Origin: Norana najaformis
Lineage: Eukaryota; Annelida; Clitellata; Crassiclitellata; Hormogastridae
Direction: 5' to 3'
Assembly: GCA_964023275.1 (NCBI GenBank)
Contig: OZ029917.1
Coordinates: 20,274,488 to 20,338,487, forward strand
Length of the DNA stretch: 64,000 bases
Shown in pieces: positions 34,091 to 44,300 of the stretch (its first letter is position 1; every line of letters starts with the position of its first letter). The notes under the pieces were generated by a model. It searched no databases and was not told where the DNA came from. It saw nothing but the letters and a program-made list of their open reading frames with translations. The position numbers and the translations under genes were made by a program.

Positions 34091-37000
34091 CTGGTCCGAT
34101 CATTAGGAATACTCTACTCCTTTATGTTTGCTAATATCTTGCCAAGCCTATAGGTTTGTTCTAAGAATCTAAGCTAAAAACAAACCTCCGCCTCTCAGCT
34201 TGTGATTCGTAATGCTTCCTGTTGCATCTAGCTATGAGTTACTGCAAGGGGAGGGAGAAATGGTGAAATTTGAGTTGTATTATACTGTAGAGCTAGCCTA
34301 TATTGGACTAAGCTACTAATTTGACCGCTTCTCAAACTCACGAAGAAGGTTTGTGATAATATATCGTAGTATAGAACATGCTAATAATAAGGGAACTAAA
34401 GTGTTCAAACGTCGGTTTAAGACGGCCTTGTTCGGATGCTTAGCGACTGTGTATCCTATCCATAGGTGTAGACCTTAGTGGTAATACACTAGAAATGCAG
34501 TGTTGTATTTTGTAACTAGGCCTACTTGCTAATTTACTAGTTGGTTTTACAATATATCAGCTTTCTAGTCTTTTGCTCGTCATTAGTAAGTTCTAGGTGA
34601 TTTTTGACCGTAGTTTTGCGTAGCCTATATAGGCCGACCGTAATAAGAGTCCATATTGCTAAAAACGATTCGATCCATTGTCTTGCTTACGATGCACTTA
34701 AGGCCATTTTGGTCGGTGTGTCTTACAAATACTGGCATATTCCCGTCGGAGTCTTGGGCACTCTGTAACTATCTTCACTTACCTCAAATATGAGGAACAC
34801 GGAGTTGAATAACTTCTCGCTTCAAAGCCTTTTTAGACCGGCTTGCTGCTCACAAGTTCTTTGTTTTAATAGGATAACAATGTAACATGATTTAAATGGG
34901 GTAAACATTTATCATTGTCACAGTCATATCCACTTTTAGATTAATAAATTCTGTTCCATTTTACCTCAGGCACTGTTGGATCCAGGCTTGCCTCTATTCG
35001 CTGACTGCTATCATATTGAATCTACAGCAGCCAACTGTGTGTCATAATAATTCTAGAGAAAGATTTACATAAAATAGTGTCAACTTCTTCAAACTCTAGG
35101 AAATGGGTTCCGATAATTTCCTTCTGAAATCATGATTTACACTGAACTTCATATGATTCGAAATTTCCTTTGTTTTCGCGGGTTTTGTCTTGTTGTCTTC
35201 ACTACTCGAGATTTTCGTAATTTCCATTTCACATTTTGGAAGCTGAATTGGGCCTAGTTTAAATACTCCAGCGTCGTTTACTACTGACGAACACGATAAG
35301 CATAACGTATCGAGCAGCTTGGAAATGATGCTGAAAGTCACACAGTTTGGAAATACCCGTTCGACACCCATGGAATAATACTAGTGCCTCTCAACGGTCG
35401 ATTATTCACATGTCGTGTCAAACATCCGCCCAAGTGTCAGCGTAATTGGATCGACATCAGTTTACGATCTGCTTGTCAGCATACAATTACAGTACCATCA
35501 TTAAATGTTTAGCTCATTTTGGATTTGTAGACGAGCCCAGATTGGGCGATATGCCGGCGGTCTGTCTTGCATCAATTAGGCCTTTTGCATCAGTAGGCCT
35601 ATAGGCTAACATGCATTCCCCACCAACGCACCCTCTCTGTAGGTTAGAAAGGCAAACACGGAGATGACACAAAGGCCGGACGTTGACATTCGGCTCATCT
35701 GCTGTAACTTCCGCTTTCGAAGAAAATCAATTGATTCCTCTTATCCATTGTCCAACCTTTGATTTGCTCCCTTGTGTTATATGACCCCAGTCCCATCCCT
35801 CAGTTTGCCGCCTGTTAGAACTAACCATCCCACCATGACTACAGCTCGCACCAGCTTGTCTCAGCTGGCATGAAAGTTTTCTCACAGTGCCAGTCATGCT
35901 CTGGAAAATCTATTTAAACCATTGTTTTCGTGACCCACAGACAGTTACGCGAGTTACCAAGTTCAGTAGCAAGTAGGCTCTATGGTAGGATTTCGTATGG
36001 CCTGTCTTAATGCGCATCTATAAGCCTATTCATTGAGCTTACTGTATTTAAACACAGGCCTGTTCAAATACTGTACAAGGTAATGTATTAAATTACTGTG
36101 GCTAAAATACTGCATATCTACACAAATTGTACGCATAGGCCTATATGCAGTGACATTCCTGACTGCATCAATAGCTGCATAATAATTCGAGTTCTCTGCC
36201 TTTGAGTTCTTCTTGAATATAATAAACTAAAATCAAATTCGTTTATGGTAAAAATCACTTGCAAATACTGCGTTATTCTGAAAAGAATTATGCTGAGGAG
36301 TAATAATTCTGCAATATGCCCAGAAGAAAGAGGTAAAATAAGACATTGGCTGATACTGAAACTCACGAGTTAAGGCTGGCAGGCGGAAACATAGCGTTGG
36401 ATGAGTTTGCACTAATTAACGCCACTAATAATCGCAAAGGTAATAAAAAATCTCCCTATGCAGTCTATTTTGAAGCTGCGTGGTGCGTTGGGCAAGCAAA
36501 TTTACCATCTCACAGGGGATTAGAAGTTCACGGACCTTGAATTTGTTTATTGTCACTTCAAAGCCTACGACAGGATAAGGCAATTTGAAACTTATCAAAC
36601 CCGAAAGACGTGAGACAATTTGCACAGTGGACAGAAACAGAGCCGCCGACCAGAAAGTCCGGGAACCCCCCCTGGCTGCAGTAGAATCTTGGTTCGGAGT
36701 GCAACAGTTAGTGCGTTCGACTGGACTATTCATGAGTCTGAGATGAGAGCACAGAGTAGAGAAGCTGACCAATTTGTAATACTGTGTAAATGGTGAGACA
36801 GGTTTTGAGATGTGGATTGGGAAGCCAATGGTATTGCAATAGGATCTGGGTGTTTTTGCTATGACTCTGATCAGGGAGTCCTTTTCCATTTGTAACTAGT
36901 GCAACTTTGTCGTTGTGACACCAGTTAGAAGTGAATTACAGTAGATTTATTCAAGTCTAATACAGACATGGCGTTAGGTATTGAAAGCAAGACAGGCTGA

Positions 37001-37195
37001 GCCTTTGCGGCATTTAATATCGGATTAAAGGCATATGAGGTGAAAAACGCCTACCCTATACATGCTGTACGCTGCATCACTAAGCGGTAGGTAGACTGTT
37101 CAGCTTTTCGTTAAGGAGGAAAACGTTTCTGACTACAGATCACAGTGACTGGGAGTTAATAAAGAAAAAACTTATTCCTAAGAGGGTCTGCTTCA
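34091..37195. other. Intergenic sequence upstream of MEIOB
   Basis: Between MEIOB and the compound LINE locus. It holds several AGGCCTA-type motifs and a good minus-strand splice donor (TTTGAG-gtaagtg, about 34790) that could belong to a 5' UTR exon. Two long but motif-free minus-strand ORFs lie at 35096-35371 and 36425-36889. Nothing else is supported. Confidence 0.35.
35096..35371 (-). CDS. Hypothetical 91-codon ORF
   Basis: Starts MGVERVFPNCVTFSIISK and has a Lys/Glu-rich second half (EMEITKISSSEDNKTKPAKT). I recognise no family, signal peptide or membrane segment. It could be an exon of an unassigned minus-strand gene, since a plausible minus-strand exon-like segment (RIEASLDPTVPE before gtaaaa) lies near 34970-35010, but the phases do not clearly join. 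Confidence 0.2.
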   Translation of the reverse strand: MGVERVFPNCVTFSIISKLLDTLCLSCSSVVNDAGVFKLGPIQLPKCEMEITKISSSEDNKTKPAKTKEISNHMKFSVNHDFRRKLSEPIS

Positions 37196-37199
37196 TAGC

Positions 37200-37520
37200 T
37201 TCTAAGAAAGTGTACTGGTGTCATCTAAGATGCAGTCCTCCTCCAGGTCTTTGGGCCTGTTTCCGCTCATGTACGGGTCCTCCACATACTCTTTCCATCG
37301 GCCTTTGACTTCATTAGCTTCATGCAGAATTTTGCCTTTTCTGTCTCTGACTGTGATTCCTCCTCCTGCACTCTATTGCTTTGATATTCGCTTTACCATT
37401 TCGTATACCAGATTGTATCTTCCAAGCTGCTGCAATGATTCTAGGTATTTACATTGCTCCTCCCACCATTTTTCTCTGATTTCATCTGTTGTTCTTCGTA
37501 ATTTGTTGTTTAATCTTCTA
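37200..37520 (-). mobile_element. Inverted 5' part of LINE A
   Basis: The minus strand encodes WWEEQCKYLESL-like text, then GGGITVRDRKGKILHEANEV, KGRWKEYVEDPY, and DLEEDCILDDTS. This is the region between endonuclease and RT of a LINE, and directly precedes, in protein order, the plus-strand segment starting at 37521. Opposite orientation next to its own continuation indicates a 5' inversion. Confidence 0.75.
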
Positions 37521-38543
37521 TACGGAAGGCACTGGACCGGAGGTGTTGAAAGACGAGGTTCTGACGGCCATTAATGAATAGAAAAACAACAAATCTGAAG
37601 GAATAGATAACATACCGGAAGAAATGCTAAAAAAATCTGGGTGACAAATCAATGATGGAGTTAGTAAGGCTTTTCCAAGATATATAAACACAGCTGGAGT
37701 ATGGCCGGCAGACTTTTTGCAGACCATCATGATTCCAGTCAATAAGAAGCCAAACGCCACGGCTTGCGAGAATCACCGTTCTATTAGTCTTGTGACTCAT
37801 GCTTCAAAGATAATGTTACGAATACTAACAAAGAGAGTGCAGGCAAAGTCAGAAACAATTGGTTGGTTAGGTGATGATCAGTTTGGATGCAGAAAGGGCA
37901 GAGGGACAAGAGACGCTACTGGAGCCTTAAGAGTGCTGAGGAGTTGTCAACATGGCCAGGATGCGTAGGCCTATATATGTCTTGTGGACTATGAACAGGC
38001 ATTTAACAATGTCGACTGGAGAAGACTAATGCAGGCACTCAGACGAATGGGAGTGAATTGGAAAGATAGAAGGCTTATAGGAAATCTATATACGGGTCGG
38101 AAAATACGGATTAGAATAAATGGAGAATACCCAGAACCCGGAAAACTAGGCAAGGGAGTGAGACAAGGGTGCCCATTGCCACCATTACTCTCCAATATCT
38201 ACATAGAAGAACTTATCCGAGAGGCCCTAAAAGATATGGAGAAAGGAATAAAAGTCGGAGGCAGACTGGTTAAGGCTCTAAGATTCGCAGATGACCAAGC
38301 GATGTTATCAGATAGTACGGAAGGCCTGCAAAGAACGATGGACCGTCGAGTATGGTAAGAAAATAAACATAAAAAAGACAAGGGTCATGAAGACAAGCAA
38401 AGGAGAAGAAACAATAGTAACAATAGGCATCAACGGAGAGGAAATAGAACAAGTAAAAGAATTCTGCTACCTGGGGAGCGTTGTCATGCAAGATGCCAAA
38501 TGCCACAAGGAAATTAAAAGAATAGCATTGGGCGAAGACGCAT
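37521..38543 (+). mobile_element. LINE A, reverse transcriptase core
   Basis: Encodes EVLKDEVLTAINE, NNKSEGIDNIPEEMLKK, QFGCRKGRGTRDATGALRVL, then motif A LVDYEQAFNNVDW, motif B KGVRQGCPLPPLLSNIYIEE and motif C LRFADDQAML, followed by VKEFCYLGSVV. The catalytic Asp residues of motifs A and C are present, but in-frame stops (for example at 37966) and a frameshift after 38345 inactivate it. It is interrupted at 38543 by LINE B. Confidence 0.9.
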
Positions 38544-39240
38544 AAAACAGAGACCATGGTATGCTCCGAAATAATTGATACACTTGTGGTCAAGGACATT
38601 GCGAAAAATGCACTGAAACAAGTAGAAACCTTTAAATACCTTGGGTCGATAATGAATGCTAAAGGAGAATGCAAACATGATGTTAGGAACAGGATTAAGG
38701 CAGGGTGGGAAAAATGGAAAGACTTATCGAGTGTATTATACCGATGTCAAGACGCCGGTTCAACTCAAAGGAAAGGTGTATAAAACAATGATAAGACCAG
38801 TGATGATATATGGAGCAGAAGCCTGGACATTGACGAAAGAGGAGGAAAAATATGCTGGAGAGAACGGAAATGAGAATGCTACGATGGATACTTGGAATCT
38901 CACTGAAAGACAAGAAAGGGAATGAGTATATCAGACAGAAATTGGGAGTGGCATGTATGTCTGACAAGGTACGAGAAGCCAGGTTGAGATGGTATGGTCA
39001 TGTGATGAGCAGAGAAGAGGAAAATTGCATTAAAAGAGACAGCAGAGGTTTATGGACGCCGCAGTCGGGGAAGACAAAAGAAGAGATGGAGAGAATGATT
39101 CAACAAGACCTAAAGCTTCTCAGACTGAAGAAAGAAGATACTGAAGATAGAAACAAATGGAAAAGAAGGATTCATGTGGCCGACCCCTCCTCTAGGATGG
39201 ATTAATTCCAGCCAGAAGAAAGAAGAAGAAGAAGACGCAT
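38534..39240. repeat. 10-bp target-site duplication of LINE B
   Basis: GAAGACGCAT occurs at both edges (38534-38543 and 39231-39240). Removing the insert and one copy restores the LINE A frame across EDAFSK. Confidence 0.88.
38544..39230 (+). mobile_element. LINE B, 5'-truncated, nested in LINE A
   Basis: A different LINE lineage: VETFKYLGSIMNAKGECK, VYKTMIRPVMIYGAEAWTLT, then KLGVACMSDKVREARLRWYG and HVMSREEENCIKR, ending RIHVADPSSRMD-stop and an AGAAGAAAGAAGAAGAA tail. The 687-bp insert is flanked by GAAGACGCAT at 38534-38543 and 39231-39240. One frameshift lies near 38740. Confidence 0.9.
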
Positions 39241-39705
39241 TCTCAAAACAAAGAGTTAACGAGAGGAAAAATGAACAGGAACTTCAAAAACGAATGATTA
39301 AAGCTCTAATCTGGAGCGTGGTGTTGTATGGATCCGAAACATGGATCGCGAGAAAGGAGGACATCAAGAGATTGGAGGCCTTCGAAATGTAGATTTGGCA
39401 CAGGTTGTAAAAAGTTAGTTAGATGGCTCACAAAACCACGAGGAGGTGCTGAAAAGAGCTGGGGAAGAAAGATATATGATAGCCATAATAAGGAGGCGAC
39501 AGAGAAAATGGATTGGTCACATAATGAGAGGGGATTCACTTTTGAGAACCGTCATTGAGGGCAGAGTGGAGGGGAGGAGGGCAAGAGGAAGACCCAGATA
39601 TATGCTGCTGAATTGGATGATGATGAACGGATACAACAGGCTGAAAGAAGAAGCTCAGCACCGAGAGGAGTGGCGTCATCGGACGTTTAAACCTGCCTGA
39701 CGACA
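39231..39705 (+). mobile_element. LINE A, resumed C-terminal part
   Basis: Continues with KRMIKALIWSVVLYGSETWI, then a frame-broken stretch, RRRQRKWIGHIMRGDSLLRT, GRRARGRPRYMLLNWMMMNG and EEWRHRTFKPA-stop. These are the standard C-terminal blocks (LYGSETW, KWIGHIxRGDSLL, RGRPRxMLLDW) of this LINE type. Confidence 0.9.
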
Positions 39706-41244
39706 GAGAACCATAAGAAGACTAGTGTCATCACTAACATCATCGTCGTTGTTATCAGTATCATATTCGTTTTCTTCTAAATCAGCATCTGTTTCCGTTT
39801 CCACGAGGTGTTGGCTATCGTTTCTGTCCTTGTTCGTATCAAGGCTATATGCCCCTCAAAGTTCAATACCTTCAAGTCAGGTTACACCTCCCGTTGCGAT
39901 CAATGATTCTCTTGAGTCTTCATCGGATCTCACACTGGCGGTTGAGGGACGAATATAATACATAAAGTAGTCCTTGTTCGCTTCGATATGCAACATTGCT
40001 CACCATAAAAAGTATATACTATAGAGTATGCAACTACCTGAAGTAGTCACAAAAGACGTTATATGAATATGCAGATATATACACAAAAACGGAGGCATAA
40101 TTTCAAACAGTGTAAAGATTCTGAAAGGGACTCTTTTTATCGACGCAAGTGCATTTTTTTAACCAGTTCTAAATTAACCAGTTTGCATAGATGAGCACAT
40201 TAAATGAAAGAAAAACTAATAACAGAAAGCTGTTAAGCAATTGGTTTTAAACTTTTAAACTTTCTTTTAAATATACGAGTTAACATGCAAGATATCATCA
40301 ATCCATGGGTAGCGCCTGCTTCCATTTACCTCCCTCCATAGCACACCAGCAGTTTTCTGACCTCTTGAAGTAGAGAAACTCGTGACAGGTTTCTTGTACT
40401 GTACGCTTCCGATTTCAAATTTGAGTATGTTGAGAATTTTGCTGTAAACGTAGTACTTTGATGTTGTATACTATTTCATCTGTATACCGGGTTCAAAACT
40501 TGCCACTTTCGTTCACCATGGATTTTTCCATGCTAATATAACTTTCTATGAATTTGGAGAAGTTGTAAGCCTTTCTGATATTTCTTTTTAAAGTGTAGTC
40601 TATGTGTATGGCATGTTGTTGCTTTCAGCACAAATTAACAGGCTTCAAAACACTGGAATATCCTACAGGTAAATAAGAAACAACTTCTGTCGAATTCTTG
40701 AAAATATATGTAATTTCTGCCATTTGCTATAGCTAGCGATATAATTTCGCGCATGACACCTGCTTATGTTCCTAATTGGGGAAAGAGTAGTAACTAACTA
40801 ATCTACCGGAAGGCAATTATAAATCTCGTGCAACTAAAACTGTATAATGAAGATAGCAATTAGATTCTGCATGCAGGCGTACATACATACATTGAAATCT
40901 TCGGCTGATCATCAGGCGTCAGTGTAAACGTTGTTCCATCGCTGATCACATGCATGGCATGCAGTTCAAGCAGGTCATAAACCATAAGACGATTTCTATT
41001 TTTATTTTCAGAATAACCCTATATGCACATTCGCCAGTGTTTATGCGTATCATTTATAGGCGACAAGTGTAATATGTATTTACTATATCATATATATGCC
41101 TAATTATATTTACAGGCCTATAGGTCATACTGTGGGGGTGTTAGCGGACACTCACGGACGTGTAGGAAGCTGGGCAGAATTCGAGCTGCTGAGGTTATAT
41201 GTTTCTGTTTCATCGGGGTGTCTCACACGTGCTACTATTGCATC
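39706..41244. other. Non-coding sequence upstream of the Ly6-like gene
   Basis: AT-rich apart from 39720-39960, where the minus strand has an acidic stretch (DADLEENEYDTDNNDDD) in a broken frame, perhaps a transposon remnant. The 5' UTR and promoter of the Ly6-like gene should lie in the last few hundred bases; I see no clear TATA box placed for it. Confidence 0.35.
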
Positions 41245-41311
41245 ATGGCAAAGTTTACAGCTGCTGTGATTGTCACCTCGCTTATCGCTGCAGGATTTTG
41301 GTTCGGGAAAG
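41245..41311 (+). CDS. Ly6-like gene exon 1 (signal peptide)
   Basis: ATG in the context GCATCATGG. Encodes 22 residues plus one base, ending WFGK, then gtcagt. The hydrophobic core VIVTSLIAAGFWF fits a signal peptide. Separate exon coding for the signal peptide is typical of Ly6 genes. Confidence 0.8.
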
Positions 41312-44300
41312 GTCAGTATATTGCACTGATGGAATACAGTTAGGCCTACTGCTTGCGAGATTGTAAAGAGGCGCTATATAAAGAGCTAGATACTATATAG
41401 GCATATATACATAGACATAGACACATGCACGCATGCATATTGATTCAGTAACATTTTTCAGGAATATCAATATGTGTACTAATTGCCATCGGCTGACATG
41501 CTTTTTGTGCTTTATAACTTGGATGGACATAGCAAACCCCTTCCACATTCTTTAAAATTTACAGTTTTAGATCCACACTAACATGGCTGGCATACTTTTA
41601 ATTATCTGGATTATGAGTCGCCCATAAACTGAAGATTTCTTCTTTCTCTCTCTTTAGGTCTAGATTTTTTCCTTGTTGCGCCTCTTTTTCTCGTGCCTTA
41701 ATTTCTGTCACAATGATTGCTGAATTAATTTCTGTCACTGTGATTGTGGCTACTCCATTACACTGTTTCCTTTTATAATTTACGTTGTTCCTATTCCTCC
41801 TTCTTACTAAATATGGTGGAGACAAGTTTGTTATTGGATTAGCACATGCATCACTGCGGTCTAGTTTATTTTTTAAACTGGGTTTAAGAGCATTCATTTT
41901 ACCTGGTTTCCGGTGCTGCTTTTTCAATTCAGTAATAAGTGCTACTGCTCCTTGGTACCAATATTATTTCCCGTCTTGGGTTGCGGTGGTGGGTTTTCTT
42001 TTTATATGCCTTTGTTGCTTCTTTTGGCTGGTGATATTGAAATGATTCCTGGACCAGTTAGACACCAGAGTCTGGATGTTGGTCAATTCGAAATAAATCT
42101 GCAACTCTACATTATTTTCTTTGTGAGCATTCCTTGCATATACTTGCTCTTAATGAGACTTTAGCTCAGCCTAATAATACATTAACATTCGTTTTGATCT
42201 CACTCTGCCAACCTTCTTTATCCAAAAATAAACTTCGATGCAGTGGTGAAGGTGAGGGACTTGTTTTTCTTTTCATGGTAGGCCTATGTCTTCCATCGCA
42301 CAAATTCACTTTGCTTATTCTGGCACCCAAGTCATTCGAGGTCATGGCTGCTACTCTCATTTCTGGCAACAAGCGGGTATAGCTTATGACCATTTATGGC
42401 TCACCATCACCTTCTCTGTGATTGGCTTTTTGAATGAATTTCATTCAATGCCTGAATATTTGATTTCCTTCTCCTGCTTACATAGTTATTATGGGCGACT
42501 TTAATATCCATCTCTTTGTAGCTAGTCATTGTTCTTCAACATTTCTTGATATATTGGATGGGTCTGATATGAAACAGCTCATTACCTTTCCTACACATAA
42601 CAAAGGTCATGCCTTGGATGTGCTGATAATTCCTCATGATTCGCAGTTGCTTCATTCATCTTGGAAAAAACCCGATTGCTAGAGAGAGGAGATAGTGGGA
42701 CGTATCAGGGTCAAGGGCATACTCCACCCCTCGACGAGTTTAGCATAGGCCTATATGACGTAGATGTGATGACGTGTTTTATTCACGCAGCGCAGCCAGT
42801 TTCTTGAATACCGGGTAGAGGAACGCATAAGGCCTCTATAGACTACTGTAACGCCATCCCTGTAGGCCTGCCGAAGTTCCAGATGCGCCAATTCGTCCTT
42901 TCGCGCTCGGCTAACCTGCCAAACTGCTCTTTTGATTTCGACTATATGTCAGGGCCACTGCACTGGCGCTCCATCGAGGAAAAGATTACTTTAAAGATCC
43001 TCCCCTTGGGCAGTCTTCGATATATCCACTGTTCAACGATACAGTATAAATGTCAGGGCAGTTGATGTCGACCTAGCCTTACCCTAAAAGCAAGGTCGTC
43101 GATATAGGAGCAGAGGTACTTTTGAACCTTAGGTGTATAATTTCGGAATGGTAAAAATTGTGAGAGGTTACATATTTCAATAGAAGATGTGGAAGGGAGC
43201 ACTCAAAAAACCCAAAAACTAGACAAAACCGATTGTCAAATTTTGACGACATAAAGCGCGATCTTGACCCCATCCAAAGCTTTTGGATCCGTCACTTTGA
43301 AGCCCGTGCCGACGGCCTTGACTACAAGTGCGAAATTTGTATACATAACCGATGCGGCCACAGAATACAACAGGGAGCCTTTGAGTTTTGTTTCTAGCCA
43401 GTCGACTTGACGATCATTGTGCCTTGCGGCCTCAAGGAACTGGTACAGTCCTGTGTTTTGTTTAGCGACTTGAGCACTTACGACTTTTTCGCTGAACCAG
43501 CTTAAATTGAAACATTCAGCATAGCTGATGCCGTTCATTCTAGAACTATCAGATAGCCGTATTTTGACATCAGTTACGTGCCTGAAAATGCGCTATATAT
43601 ATGCCCAGAAACAAAAGTAGTTTTAAACATTGATTTGACCAATCTCTTTGAATCTTAACATTTTATGTCTTAATTAAGGGTACATTATTTGCAACATGGT
43701 TCACACTGCCGAGTATATAGGCTATACATAGGTTTCTTTTCAGAACACAAAGGCTACGTGTCTCTAGATGACTGCAAACATCTTCTAATAGGCGATATAT
43801 ACCTCGTCTATAGAAGTTCAGCTTTTGTTAAGACGAAGAAAGCGATTCGCCCGTGGCATAGAAGACTTGGCCGCGCGCCCTCCACCCGGGCAATCAGCCC
43901 AAAATGCATCTGTCTTGCACGATCTTTCGACATAGCTCAGAGGCGTCCTTGTGTCTGTACGCGTGTATGTCTGTGTCTCTGTGAGTGTGTGTATAAGTGT
44001 AGAAAGCTGTAAGATAAATTATGCATGATGGCAGGAAGTTTTAAGATATTATATTGGTCTAATTCTTGTAACTGTAGCAAATAAGTGTAGTGAATAAGCC
44101 CAAATGGTATTCCGCTTATAGGAAATGATAAGGTTTAGACAAAGTATAGAACCAATTTTCTTTTAGAAAGTGTTATTCTTACTGGAGGGATTGTATTCTT
44201 GTAGGGAGTGCTATACGGTGTTCCATATGTGACAGCACTGACCTGAGTTGTTCCACGCATCCACCAGCTCCAGAGGAATGTCCATCTGACCATAACTTCT

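Noticed and set aside
36425..36889. 154-codon minus-strand ORF
   Set aside because: No motif or signal, and the frame is not continued by convincing splice sites. Kept only as part of the intergenic description.
37984..39700. Reverse transcriptase ORFs as host genes
   Set aside because: Motifs are those of LINE ORF2, with stops, frameshifts and a nested insertion; they are dead mobile elements.
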